Shown in pieces: positions 43,547 to 52,274 of a stretch of DNA of 64,000 nt. Source of the DNA: Raineyella sp. LH-20 (GTDB lineage: Bacteria > Actinomycetota > Actinomycetes > Propionibacteriales > Propionibacteriaceae); contig NZ_CP137003.1 of NCBI RefSeq assembly GCF_033110965.1, forward strand, positions 2,232,001 through 2,296,000, given 5' to 3'. Position 1 is the stretch's first letter; each line of letters begins with the position of its first letter. Made by a program: the position numbers and the translations under genes. The notes under the pieces were generated by a model, which did not search any database, was not told where the DNA came from, and saw nothing but the letters and a program-made list of their open reading frames with translations.

Positions 43547-43602
43547 GGGGACGATCGGGCCGTCAGCTGTGGACGGGGACAATCGGGCCGTCAGCTGTGG
43601 AC
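43547..43602. repeat. 28-bp tandem duplication in the DUF559-like gene's promoter region
   Basis: GGGGACGATCGGGCCGTCAG and eight more bases (43547-43574), repeated at 43575-43602 with one change. It lies 30-86 bp upstream of the ATG at 43516, where a regulator could bind twice, though duplication by chance is as likely. Confidence 0.85.
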
Positions 43603-43700
43603 AACTGGAGCCGATGCAGACGTGCGGAGGCCTTCCCAGCGAACTCGAGCGATGCCGGGTGCTCGCGGGGCTGGTCGGCATCGACACACCGGCACCACTT

Positions 43701-43760
43701 ATGCGTTGTGCTCATGCGTTGGTGGGTGTCATTGAGCACCAACGCATGAGCGCAACGCAT
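43701..43760. repeat. Large hairpin, copy 2 (24-bp arms, 12-nt loop, one mismatch)
   Basis: Left arm 43701-43724, right arm 43737-43760, same arm sequence as the copy at 42260-42317. The single mismatch at 43752 can form a wobble pair. The loop differs completely (GGTGTCATTGAG against TTGGAAGACACG), so stem sequence is conserved and loop is not. Confidence 0.95.
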
Positions 43761-43895
43761 GAGCATGTCGCTCTGGCCCGATGCGGTGGCGAGGTGCCGC
43801 AGTCCCGAGGGTGATGCTGCCAGAGGACGACGCGGTCGCGAAGGCGATGCAGGAGCTGACAGCGATGCTCCGGGCCCGAACGGCCAGGGATGACA

Positions 43896-43926
43896 CAGGG
43901 CCCCGGGGATCACTCCCGGGGCCCTG
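43896..43926 (-). terminator. Perfect 12-bp hairpin downstream of the E2 gene
   Basis: CAGGGCCCCGGG (43896-43907), loop GATCACT, CCCGGGGCCCTG (43915-43926). It starts 22 bp past the stop of the E2 gene. Confidence 0.85.
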
Positions 43927-43948
43927 CTGCGTCAGGTCGATGCTGCGG

Positions 43949-46093
43949 TCAGGCCTCGACGCCGAACTCTGCGCCGAAGTCGCCGTCCTCCAGGCGGTCC
44001 TTGATGGCCACCAGGAAGCGGCCCGCGTCGGCGCCGTCGATGATCCGGTGGTCGTACGACAGATTGAGGTACATCATGTCGCGGATCGCGATGGTCTCAC
44101 CGAGGTGCTTGTCGACCAGCACCACCGGGCGCTTGACGATGGCACCGGTGCCCATGATCGCGGACTCGGGCTGATTGATGATCGGGGTGTCCCACAGAGT
44201 ACCGACCGAGCCGTAGTTCGTGATGGTGAAGGTGCCGCCCGACAACTCGTCCGGCGAGACCTTGCCCTCGCGGGTACGGCTGCCGAGATCGCCGATCGCC
44301 TTGGCGAAGTCGGTGACGGTGAACGCCCCGGCGTTCTTGAGCACCGGGACCATCAGGCCCTTCGGGGTGTCGACGGCGAGGCCGAGGTTCTCGTTGGCCG
44401 GGTAGCTGATCGTCTTGTCGTCCATGTTCACGCTGGCATTGACGATCGGGTACTGCTGCAGGGCCTCGACGGCGGCCTTCGCGATGAACGCGAGGTAGGT
44501 CAGGCCGACCCCGTGCTGTGCCTTGAAGCTGCTCTTGATCTGGGCCCGGAGCCGCGAGATCAGGGTCAGGTCCACCTCGACGGTAGCGGTCAGCTGGGCG
44601 GCGACGTCCTTCGAGTCGCGCATCCGGCGGGCGATCGTCTGGCGGATCCGCGACATCTTCTCGGTGGTGCCGCGCAGCGGCGAGACCTCGCGAGCGGCGG
44701 CCTCGACCGGGGCGGCGACCGCGGCGGCCGGAGCGGCCGGAGCCTTGGCGGCGGCGGCCGCGGCCAGGACGTCCTGCTTGCGGATCCGGCCACCCACGCC
44801 GGTCCCGGCGAGGGCCGTCAGATCCACGTCGTGCTCGGCGGCCAGCTTGCGGACCAGCGGCGTGACGTACGCGGCCTCGGCGACGTCACCGCCCGCAGCG
44901 CGCGGGGCGGCGACCGGGGCGGCAACCGGTGCGACCGGGGCGGCAACCGGTGCGACCGGGGCGGCAACCGGTGCGACCGGGGCAGGGGCGACCGGTGCCG
45001 CAGCAGGGGCGGGGGCGACCGGGGCCGGAGCCGCGGGGGCGACCGGGGCCGGAGCCGCGGGGGCAGCCGGGGCGGCGGTGGCGTCGCCGATGACGGCGAG
45101 GACTGCGCCGACCTCGACGGTTTCGTCCTCGGCGACGCGGATCTCGAGGATGGTGCCGGCGACGGGGGAGGGGACCTCGGTGTCGACCTTGTCGGTGGAG
45201 ATCTCGACGATGGGTTCGTCGATGGTGACGGTGTCGCCGACCTTCTTGAGCCAGGTGGAGACGGTGCCCTCGGTGACGGACTCACCGAGCGCGGGCAGGG
45301 TGACCTGGGTGCCCTGGGCGGGAGCGGCCGGGGCCGCAACCGGTGCCGCGGGGGCGACGGGGGCCGGAGCAGGGGCGGGGGCGACCGGAGCCGGAGCCGC
45401 GGGGGCGGCAGCCGGAGCCGCGGGGGCGGCAGCCGGAGCCGCGGGGGCGGCAGCCGGAGCCGGGGCGACCGGGGCAGCGGTGGCGTCGCCGATGACGGCG
45501 AGGACTGCGCCGACCTCGACCGTCTCGTCCTCGGCGACGCGGATCTCGAGGACCGTGCCGGCGACCGGTGAGGGGACCTCGGTGTCGACCTTGTCGGTGG
45601 AGATCTCGACCAGCGGCTCGTCGACGGTGACGGTGTCACCGACCTTCTTGAGCCAGGTGGAGACGGTGCCCTCGGTGACGGACTCACCGAGCGCCGGCAG
45701 GGTGACCTGGGTGCCCTGGGCAGGCGCAGCAGGCGCGGCAGGTGCAGCGGGTGCAGCGGCCGGGGCCGGTGCCGCGGGGGCCACCGGCGCAGCCGGAGCG
45801 GGGGACTGCGCCACCGGAGCAGGAGCGGCCGGAGCCGGCGCGGAGCCGGCCTCGCCCGGTTCGCCGATCACGGCCAGGACTGCGCCGACCTCGACGGTCT
45901 CGTCCTCCGCGACGCGGATCTCGAGGACCGTGCCGGCCACCGGTGAGGGGACCTCGGTGTCGACCTTGTCGGTGGAGATCTCGACCAGCGGCTCGTCAAC
46001 GGCGACCGTGTCACCGACCTTCTTGAGCCAGGTGGAGACGGTGCCCTCGGTAACGCTTTCCCCCAGGGCCGGGAGAGTTACAGAAGTCGACAT
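43949..46093 (-). CDS. sucB: Dihydrolipoamide acyltransferase (E2, 2-oxoglutarate/pyruvate dehydrogenase) with three lipoyl domains
   Basis: 714 aa. Three nearly identical lipoyl domains, with the lipoylated Lys in DKVDTE at residues 43, 168 and 302, joined by Ala-Pro linkers. The E3/E1-binding domain follows (about 409-445, YVTPLVRKLAAEHDVDLTAL). The catalytic domain (about 470-714) ends with the YDHRIIDGADAGRF active site. It moves acyl groups to CoA within the dehydrogenase complex. In M. tuberculosis the positional counterpart (Rv2215, DlaT) serves both complexes with one lipoyl-domain fewer. LipB and LipA, encoded nearby, supply its cofactor. Confidence 0.95.
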   Translation of the reverse strand: MSTSVTLPALGESVTEGTVSTWLKKVGDTVAVDEPLVEISTDKVDTEVPSPVAGTVLEIRVAEDETVEVGAVLAVIGEPGEAGSAPAPAAPAPVAQSPAPAAPVAPAAPAPAAAPAAPAAPAAPAQGTQVTLPALGESVTEGTVSTWLKKVGDTVTVDEPLVEISTDKVDTEVPSPVAGTVLEIRVAEDETVEVGAVLAVIGDATAAPVAPAPAAAPAAPAAAPAAPAAAPAAPAPVAPAPAPAPVAPAAPVAAPAAPAQGTQVTLPALGESVTEGTVSTWLKKVGDTVTIDEPIVEISTDKVDTEVPSPVAGTILEIRVAEDETVEVGAVLAVIGDATAAPAAPAAPAPVAPAAPAPVAPAPAAAPVAPAPVAPVAAPVAPVAAPVAPVAAPVAAPRAAGGDVAEAAYVTPLVRKLAAEHDVDLTALAGTGVGGRIRKQDVLAAAAAAKAPAAPAAAVAAPVEAAAREVSPLRGTTEKMSRIRQTIARRMRDSKDVAAQLTATVEVDLTLISRLRAQIKSSFKAQHGVGLTYLAFIAKAAVEALQQYPIVNASVNMDDKTISYPANENLGLAVDTPKGLMVPVLKNAGAFTVTDFAKAIGDLGSRTREGKVSPDELSGGTFTITNYGSVGTLWDTPIINQPESAIMGTGAIVKRPVVLVDKHLGETIAIRDMMYLNLSYDHRIIDGADAGRFLVAIKDRLEDGDFGAEFGVEA

Positions 46094-46264
46094 GATCGCT
46101 TTGGACTCCTTCGGAACGGTGACGACGCAGTCAAGTACGTCGTTACCCTACCCGCAGGCGCCCGGACCGCGAGCGACGTTCCGATGACTCACCGGGGCGT
46201 CCTGCATCCCGGCACACCGCGCCGTGGTGCCGATCGACGCCGATCGCGACGCCGTGACGGCCGG

Positions 46265-47773
46265 TCATTCCATCGTCAGGGCGAGGTCCACGAGGGTCCG
46301 TACGCCGGCACCGGTGCCGCCGGTCGAAAGGTGCCCGTCCGCGGCGCCGTCCCGCCAGGCCGGGCCGGCCACATCCAGGTGGGCCCAGTTGCGCTCACCC
46401 GCGAAGTGCTCGAGGAACGCCGCCGCCACCTGCATGCCGAGGTAGCCGTCGGTGGCGGACGAGGCGAGGTCGGCGTACGGCGTACGCAGCTTCTCCCGGG
46501 CTTCGTCGGTCAGCGGCAGCTGCCACATCGCTTCGCCGCTGGTCTCGGCGGCGTGCAGCAGACGTCCGGCCACCGTGTCGCTGCTGGCGACCAGGCCGAT
46601 CGTGTTCAGGCCCAAGGCCCGCATGCACGCCCCGGTGAGGGTGGCGATGTCGACCACCAGATCGGCGTCGTCGGCGGTCGACAGGGACAGGCAGTCGGCC
46701 AGGACCAGCCGCCCCTCGGCGTCGGTGTTGGTGACCTCGACCGTGGTGCCGTCGTGCATCGTCAGCACGTCCGAGGGGCGATAGGCGGTCCCGGACGGCA
46801 TGTTCTCGGCCATCCCCGCGTAGGCGATCACCTCCAGTCGCAGTCCCAGGTCGGCGATCGCCCGGGTGGCGGCCATCACGGCGGCCGCGCCACCCATGTC
46901 GCACTTCATCGTGAGCATGCCGGCGGCCGTCTTGATGTCGAGTCCGCCGGCGTCGAAGGTCATCCCCTTGCCGACCAGCACCAGTCGCTGGGTGGCACCG
47001 TCGGGGGCGTACGAGGCGCGGACCACTCGAGGGGCGTGCGCCGAACCGGCGCCGACCGCGAGAATGCCGCCGACCCCTTCAGCGGCGAGCTGCTGCTCGT
47101 CGCGGACGGTCACCTCCACCGCACTCCCGTCGAACCAGTCGACCACCGCCGCGGCGAACGTCTCCGGGTAGAGCAGATTCGCGGGGGTGTTCACCCAGTC
47201 GCGGGCCCGTGCGACGGCGGTGCTGGTGGCAGCGGCCAGGCGGAGCGCCGGAGCGTGGTCGTCCGCGTACGCGTCCAGCACGACGACCTCGGCGATCTTT
47301 GCGGCGGCGACCTCGCCGACCGGGCGGATCGGGTCGTAGGTGCCGAGCACTGCGCCCTCGGCGGTCGCCCGGACCGCGTCGAAGGCCGAGATCGGCATGA
47401 CCACCGCATCCTCGTGGAGGGACACTGCGACGCGTACGCCGTCCCCTGCGGCGACCCCGCCGCTGATCGTACGCAGCGCCGCCCCGGCCGCCCGCCGCAG
47501 CACTTCGGAGGTCGGCGTGACGGAGCCGAGGCCGACCGCGACCACGCGGGTGCCCCCGGCCAGTCGGCCCAGTGCGGTCACACTGCCGATCTCGGTGCGC
47601 TTCTTCGGCCCGACCGCGAGCAACGCGAGGTCGAGAGTCGAGGTGTCCACCCCGTCGGGCAGCCCGTAGACGGTGCCCCGGTCCTCGGCGAGCCGTGTCC
47701 CCACGACCAGGTAGTCGATGCTGTCGGGCAGTTCCTCTGCCAGACGGAGCCCGGGCAGGGTGGTGATGTTCAC
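46265..47773 (-). CDS. pepA: Leucyl aminopeptidase (M17)
   Basis: 502 aa from GTG 47773, with GAGAGG upstream. A cytosolic two-metal exopeptidase. The catalytic half shows GKGMTFDAGGLDIKTAAGM, MKCDMGGAAAVMAA and the hallmark NTDAEGRLVLADCL, whose Asp/Glu bind metal and whose Arg is catalytic. Matches PepB/Rv2213 by position next to the E2 gene. The N-terminal macro-like domain is present but divergent, as usual. Confidence 0.95.
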   Translation of the reverse strand: MNITTLPGLRLAEELPDSIDYLVVGTRLAEDRGTVYGLPDGVDTSTLDLALLAVGPKKRTEIGSVTALGRLAGGTRVVAVGLGSVTPTSEVLRRAAGAALRTISGGVAAGDGVRVAVSLHEDAVVMPISAFDAVRATAEGAVLGTYDPIRPVGEVAAAKIAEVVVLDAYADDHAPALRLAAATSTAVARARDWVNTPANLLYPETFAAAVVDWFDGSAVEVTVRDEQQLAAEGVGGILAVGAGSAHAPRVVRASYAPDGATQRLVLVGKGMTFDAGGLDIKTAAGMLTMKCDMGGAAAVMAATRAIADLGLRLEVIAYAGMAENMPSGTAYRPSDVLTMHDGTTVEVTNTDAEGRLVLADCLSLSTADDADLVVDIATLTGACMRALGLNTIGLVASSDTVAGRLLHAAETSGEAMWQLPLTDEAREKLRTPYADLASSATDGYLGMQVAAAFLEHFAGERNWAHLDVAGPAWRDGAADGHLSTGGTGAGVRTLVDLALTME

Positions 47774-47969
47774 GGTGGGTCCTCTCAACAGCAGCGGCCG
47801 TCGACGTCCGCCGGGTCCGTCCCGGAGCGTACGGCGGTGCGGGCGGAATGACCGGCGCACCGCTCCGCCACGCTAGTCCGTCGGCGGGACGGTGCCCGCT
47901 GGGGGTGCCACTATCGGCCCGGGGATGTCGCGATCCGGCCCGGGGGCCTCACTGTCGGTGACGGGGCGG

Positions 47970-48173
47970 TCAGGCGCTGAGGGCCATCGGCCCGTACACG
48001 ACGACGTCCCCGTCGAGCAGGGTGACGGACTCGACGCCGGCCTCGTCCAGGTCGGTCCAGTGTTCGGCGAACCACGCCTCCGCGGCCGCCTGGGTGGCGA
48101 AGGAGGCTCCGAGCCCCACGGCGGTGTTGGTGTCGGCATCGAGTGCCGGGTCGGTGGTCCAGGTGAAAGACAT
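47970..48173 (-). CDS. Small conserved actinobacterial protein
   Basis: 67 aa from ATG 48173. MSFTWTTDPALDADTNTAVG, then SFATQAAAEAWFAEHWTDL and DGDVVVYGPMALSA. The pattern with a central AEAW helix and a terminal VYGPM strand is a small hypothetical family I associate with Actinobacteria. Function unknown. It starts 8 bp after the stop of the DUF3043 gene, so the two are one transcript. Confidence 0.75.
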   Translation of the reverse strand: MSFTWTTDPALDADTNTAVGLGASFATQAAAEAWFAEHWTDLDEAGVESVTLLDGDVVVYGPMALSA

Positions 48174-48180
48174 GGTCACC

Positions 48181-48753
48181 TCAGATCTTGTCGCCGCGGC
48201 GGACACGGGGGGCGGGCATCCGCCAGCGGCGGAGCTGGAGGCAGCGGTTCATCCCGTACATGAACAGCCCCCGCTTGGGATGGCCGGGGTGACGCTCCTC
48301 GAGGATCTTGGTGAACTGGCGCCACATGAAGGCGATGTCGATCAGCACGGCCAGCACGATCAGGTAGAACAGGGCCATCACGTAGTTCGCCAACTGCGGG
48401 GTCTTGCCGACGAGCAGGCTGGCCGCCAAGGTGACCAGCAGCAGCGGCATGACGATCTCGCCCAACCGGAACCGCGAGTCGACCACGTCGCGCATCAGGG
48501 TCCGGCCGACGTCGGAATCGCGCTTGCGGACGTCCTCCTGGCGGGCCCGCCGGTCGGCCTCGATGTCGCGTTGGCGGCGCTCCTTCTTCGTCAGCGAGGG
48601 GTTGACCCGGGCCTTGCGAGCGGCCTCCGCCTCCTTGCGGGTGGGGGTGGGGCCTTCCTTCTTCCGGTGCGCGGTGGGGACCGGCGCCACCGCCTGCGCA
48701 TCGTGCGCGGCGTCCTTCTTGGCGGAGTCGTCTTTCTTGCTGAACAGTCCCAC
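48181..48753 (-). CDS. DUF3043 membrane protein
   Basis: 190 aa from GTG 48753, read as VGLFSKKDD. A charged N-terminus of about 85 residues with KKERRQRDIEADRRARQED, then two membrane segments (LGEIVMPLLLVTLAASLL, YVMALFYLIVLAVLIDIAFM) and a basic C-terminus (NRCLQLRRWRMPAPRVRRG). Matches DUF3043, found next to pepA or respiratory genes in Actinobacteria. Function unknown. Confidence 0.88.
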   Translation of the reverse strand: MGLFSKKDDSAKKDAAHDAQAVAPVPTAHRKKEGPTPTRKEAEAARKARVNPSLTKKERRQRDIEADRRARQEDVRKRDSDVGRTLMRDVVDSRFRLGEIVMPLLLVTLAASLLVGKTPQLANYVMALFYLIVLAVLIDIAFMWRQFTKILEERHPGHPKRGLFMYGMNRCLQLRRWRMPAPRVRRGDKI

Positions 48754-49047
48754 GTCGGCCCTTCTCGTCCGTCCTGCGCTCCCGGGACGCACGCGGCTGA
48801 CGTACGCCCTGTCCCGACCCGCCACCGTCGGCGGTGGATGGTCCGTCCTCAAGAGTAGCGGGCCACGCGGTGGGCATCGTCGTCAGGACGGAGCCGTGCC
48901 GAAGAGGTGTCTGCGTCGCCCGGCTCAGGGACCTCACCCCCTGGGCCCCGAACCGGAGGCCGGGGGCTCGTGTGTCGGCTCCCGAGCCCCTAGGCTGGAC
49001 GGCGTACGTACGACCCGAGAGCCCAACGGAAGGACCAGGGACCGTCT

Positions 49048-50043
49048 ATGAGTGGCATCTTCCAGAGAATCTCGACGATCTTCAACACCAAGGCGAACAA
49101 GGCCCTGGATCGGATGGAAGACCCTCGCGAGACCCTCGACTATTCCTATGAGCGTCAGCTCGAGCTGCTCCGCAAGGTCCGCCGGGGCGTCGCCGACGTG
49201 GCGACCAGCCGCAAGCGCATCGAACTGCAGGCCAACCAGCTCGGGCAGCAGGTCGACAAGCTCGACCAGCAGGCCCGCCGGGCACTCGAGATCGGTCGGG
49301 AGGATCTGGCCCGCGAGGCGCTGACCCGCAAGTCCGGTCTGGCCTCCCAGCTCACCGATCTTCAGGCCCAGCATGCGCAGTTGCAGGAGGAGGAGGAGAA
49401 GCTCGTCCGCGCCTCCCAGCGTCTGCAGGCCAAGGTCGATGCCTTCCGCACCAAGAAGGAGACCATCAAGGCCACCTATTCGGCGGCGGAGGCGCAGACC
49501 CGGATCAGCGAGGCCTTCTCCGGGATCGGTGAGGAGATGGGCGACGTCGGCCTGGCCATCCAGCGGGCCGAGGACAAGACCCTGCAGCTGCAGGCCCGGG
49601 CCGGCGCGGTCGACGAACTGCTCGCCTCCGGTGCCCTCGACGACGTCACCGGGTCGGCCCAGGACGACCTCACCCGCGAGCTCGACCAGCTGGCCTCCAC
49701 CTCCCAGGTGGAGAACGAACTGGCCGCGATGAAGCAGCAGCTCGCGCTCGGGCCGTCCACGCCGGCACAGCAGGCGATCGGACAGGGGCAGGGCTACCGG
49801 GCCGGTCAGCCGCAGCAGCTGCCTCCGGGGCAGGCCCAGCAGGTGCCGCCGCCCACCCCGCAGGCGTCTCCGGCCCCGCAGGCGTCCCCCGCCCAGCAGG
49901 TGCCCCCGGCCCAGGCTCCCGAACAGTCGTGGACCGTACGTGCGGAGCAGGTGCCCGACACGACGGTGCCGGCCCAGGGCCAGCCGTTCGGCCAGCCCAC
50001 TCCCGCCTCCCCGAATCCGCCGCGGCCAGAGGAGCAGCAGTGA
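49048..50043 (+). CDS. pspA: Phage-shock protein A family (PspA/IM30) with a Pro/Gln-rich tail
   Basis: 331 aa. The PspA core (about 1-235) begins with an amphipathic helix (MSGIFQRISTIFNTKANKAL), then DRMEDPRETLDYSYERQLEL and the long coiled coil. It binds stressed membranes at the cytoplasmic face and forms oligomeric scaffolds. The last 90 residues are Pro/Gln/Ala-rich and not part of the family. The start of the next gene overlaps its stop, so PspA is made with its small partner. Confidence 0.93.
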   Translation: MSGIFQRISTIFNTKANKALDRMEDPRETLDYSYERQLELLRKVRRGVADVATSRKRIELQANQLGQQVDKLDQQARRALEIGREDLAREALTRKSGLASQLTDLQAQHAQLQEEEEKLVRASQRLQAKVDAFRTKKETIKATYSAAEAQTRISEAFSGIGEEMGDVGLAIQRAEDKTLQLQARAGAVDELLASGALDDVTGSAQDDLTRELDQLASTSQVENELAAMKQQLALGPSTPAQQAIGQGQGYRAGQPQQLPPGQAQQVPPPTPQASPAPQASPAQQVPPAQAPEQSWTVRAEQVPDTTVPAQGQPFGQPTPASPNPPRPEEQQ

Positions 50044-50324
50044 TCGTCCGCATCCTGAACGAAGGCCAGTTCCGACTCTCCGAGCAGGCGCTGACGGCGC
50101 TCAACTCCTTCGACGACGACGTCGAGCGGGCCCTCAACAGTGAGGACCAGGCCGCGTTGACCGCGGTGCTGAAGGCCCTGCTCGAGGACATCCGGACCCG
50201 CGGGGAGCGGGTGCCGGACGACGAATTGGCCGACTCCGACCTGATCCTGCCCGACGCCGAAGCGACCCTGGCCGACGTCCGCGCATGGTTGAGCGACAGC
50301 GAAGAAGGGCTGATCCCTGACTGA
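50040..50324 (+). CDS. PspA-associated protein PspAA
   Basis: 94 aa from GTG 50040, overlapping the pspA stop by 4 bp. MIVRILNEGQFRLSEQALTA, then LNSFDDDVERALNSEDQ and LPDAEATLADVRAWLSDS match the PspAA family, which accompanies pspA in Actinobacteria and archaea and is thought to regulate its assembly. No other Psp regulator is adjacent. Confidence 0.9.
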   Translation: MIVRILNEGQFRLSEQALTALNSFDDDVERALNSEDQAALTAVLKALLEDIRTRGERVPDDELADSDLILPDAEATLADVRAWLSDSEEGLIPD

Positions 50325-50331
50325 TCCTGTC

Positions 50332-51516
50332 GTGGGCGGTCGCCCGACGCGCGTCGCATTCGTCACCGACCGGATCGGCACGCTGTCGGCGGCCGAGGCC
50401 GGGGAGTCGTTGGCCGCCGGCTGGATGTCCCGGCGGCCGGACGACGACCTGGTGGTGGTGCCGCTCGGTGCATCCGGTGCTGGCCTGGCGGAAGCGTACG
50501 CCGCACTGGTGCAGCGTCCCGTGTCGGTTGCGCCGGCGGTCCGGGCGACCGGGGCCGATCGGCCGGCTGCCGACGCCACCCTGTTGCTCGAGGTGGCCGG
50601 GCCGGAGGCGGTCCTGGTCGCCGTCGAGTCGGCCCCCGCTGCCCGGGTGCCGGGTGTCGATCCCAGCAGGGAGGCCAGCTCTTGGGCCTGGGGCGAGGCG
50701 ATCGCCCGGGCCCTCGCCGAGCATGAGGACGTACGTCGCCTCGTCGTCGACCTCGGCGGCATGCGGGCACGGGACGGCGGCGCGGGATTGCTCGCCGCCC
50801 TCGGCGCGACCGCGGACGTCCCGCTGGACCGGGGCATCGCCGGCCTGACCGGGCTCACCACGCTCGACCTGACCGCGCCCCGGGCGGCGTTGGCCGGGAT
50901 CGAGGAACTCGTCGCGGTCGTCCCGGCCGACCAGGCCGATCGCGTCCTGCTCGGCATCCAGGGGGTCACCTCCCTGCACGGAGTGGTGCTGCGGGAACAG
51001 GGACTGCCCTGGGACCCTGCGGACCTCTTGGCGGCCGACGCCACGCTGCAGCGCCTGGCCGCACTGGCCTCCCCTCGGCGGACCGATGCCCCCGGTCTGG
51101 GGGCCTGTGGCGGTGTGGCGTACGCCCTGGCCGCCCTCGGTGCCACCGTCACCACCGGCCCGGCCTGGCTCGCCGGTCTGACCGGGCTGGAGGAGACCCT
51201 GGCCGCTGCCGATGTCGTCGTCACCGGCAGCGGGGCGTACGACTTCGCCCATCGCGGCGGGGAGACGGTCGAGGCGGTCGTCGGGATGGCCGGTCGGGCG
51301 ATGCGGCCGGTGGTCGCGGTGGCCGGCTACGTCACCATCTCCGCCCGTGAGATGAGGGCGCACGGCCTCGACGCCGCGTACGCCGTCCACGACGGGGTGC
51401 CCGGAGCCAGCGTGCTCGTCGACAGGGCCGACCTGGAGCAGATGGGCCGACGGATCGCCCGCACCTGGGCCGGCGCGACGCCCCCGGGGGTTGGAACCCC
51501 CGGGACCGCGTCCTAG
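50332..51516 (+). CDS. Glycerate kinase family protein
   Basis: 394 aa from GTG 50332, 7 bp after PspAA. GGMRARDGGAGLLAALG (DxGxGxL-type substrate loop), LGACGGVAYALAALGA and VVVTGSGAYDFAHRGGETVE match the GlxK/GckA glycerate 2-kinase fold, in which the last block usually reads 'TGEGxxDxQT'. It may phosphorylate glycerate, but the changed TGEG (here TGSG) leaves the substrate uncertain. Corresponds in position to Rv2205c, next to an ErpA-like gene. Confidence 0.82.
   Translation: MGGRPTRVAFVTDRIGTLSAAEAGESLAAGWMSRRPDDDLVVVPLGASGAGLAEAYAALVQRPVSVAPAVRATGADRPAADATLLLEVAGPEAVLVAVESAPAARVPGVDPSREASSWAWGEAIARALAEHEDVRRLVVDLGGMRARDGGAGLLAALGATADVPLDRGIAGLTGLTTLDLTAPRAALAGIEELVAVVPADQADRVLLGIQGVTSLHGVVLREQGLPWDPADLLAADATLQRLAALASPRRTDAPGLGACGGVAYALAALGATVTTGPAWLAGLTGLEETLAAADVVVTGSGAYDFAHRGGETVEAVVGMAGRAMRPVVAVAGYVTISAREMRAHGLDAAYAVHDGVPGASVLVDRADLEQMGRRIARTWAGATPPGVGTPGTAS
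51483..51504 (+). terminator. Hairpin overlapping the 3' end of the glycerate kinase gene
   Basis: CCCGGGGG (51483-51490) and CCCCCGGG (51497-51504), extendable by two pairs into the loop TTGGAA. It lies within the last 12 codons, so termination would need ribosome clearance. Moderate. Confidence 0.5.
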
Positions 51517-51646
51517 ACTGAAGTCCGCGGTTGCCCTGTCAACCAGATGTCGTCAACACCCCGGATCCAGACGGACCGGCAGCACCACCGATGACGGCCA
51601 GCACCGATCGTCACGACCGCGACCGGACGGCCGGAGGAGAAGCGAT

Positions 51647-52000
51647 ATGACCGTGCAGAACGAGACCCTGGCCCAGCAGGGCGTCATCCTGACCACCGAG
51701 GCCGCCGCCAAGGTGAAGTCCCTCCTGGCGAGCGAGGGGCGCGACGATCTCGCCCTGCGGATCGCCGTGCAGCCGGGCGGTTGCTCCGGCCTGCGCTACC
51801 AGCTGTTCTTCGACGAACGTGAGCTGGAGGGCGACATCGTCACCAGCTACGACGGCGTGAACGTGGTGACCGACCGGATGAGCGCGCCCTATCTGGGTGG
51901 CGCCACCATCGACTTCATGGACACCATCGAGCAGCAGGGGTTCACCATCGACAACCCGAACGCGCAGAGCTCCTGCGCCTGCGGCGACAGCTTCCACTGA
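51647..52000 (+). CDS. erpA: Iron-sulfur cluster insertion protein (ErpA/IscA/HesB type)
   Basis: 117 aa from ATG 51647, with GGAGGAG upstream. The three cluster Cys are in QPGGCSGLRYQL and SSCACGDSF. Delivers Fe-S clusters to apo-enzymes. Here neighbours include the Rieske protein (58686-59756), and lipoyl and quinolinate synthases are elsewhere in the window. Corresponds to Rv2204c by position. A strong terminator follows. Confidence 0.94.
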   Translation: MTVQNETLAQQGVILTTEAAAKVKSLLASEGRDDLALRIAVQPGGCSGLRYQLFFDERELEGDIVTSYDGVNVVTDRMSAPYLGGATIDFMDTIEQQGFTIDNPNAQSSCACGDSFH

Positions 52001-52042
52001 TCCACGCCATTCCGGCACGTGCCGGATCCTGGCACGTACCAC

Positions 52043-52078
52043 ACGCGGGGTCCCGCCCATTTGGGCGGGACCCCGCGT
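52043..52078 (+). terminator. Perfect 16-bp hairpin after the ErpA-like gene
   Basis: ACGCGGGGTCCCGCCC (52043-52058), loop ATTT, GGGCGGGACCCCGCGT (52063-52078). It separates erpA from the ctaC promoter. Confidence 0.93.
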
Positions 52079-52118
52079 CGTCCAAGTCACAGTCCGGCGC
52101 TATTACCCGACATTGACC

Positions 52119-52132
52119 GTGATTCATGTCAC
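52119..52132. promoter_or_regulatory. Candidate CRP/GlxR-type site upstream of ctaC
   Basis: GTGA-TTCATG-TCAC, a perfect dyad with the 4-6-4 spacing of the CRP core (consensus TGTGA-n6-TCACA). It lies 142 bp upstream of the ctaC start. GlxR is known to bind upstream of cytochrome oxidase genes in Corynebacterium glutamicum. Confidence 0.5.
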
Positions 52133-52274
52133 TTCGAAGCGGTACGGTGAGCGGGAACGATGACGAGTCCGCATCGACGCCAGCCGCCGATGCCGTACTC
52201 AGTTACTGTGGGACAGACCGAAAGTGGCAGCAGGGTTGTGCCCTGCCGCCTGGGTGTGATCGGAAGGGTGTGAC

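Larger units (their letters stand above)
43517..43895. other. Gap with repeats upstream of the DUF559-like gene
   Basis: Contains the 28-bp tandem duplication at 43547-43602, hairpin copy 2 at 43701-43760, and no gene. The DUF559-like gene promoter should be in 43517-43700. Confidence 0.65.
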
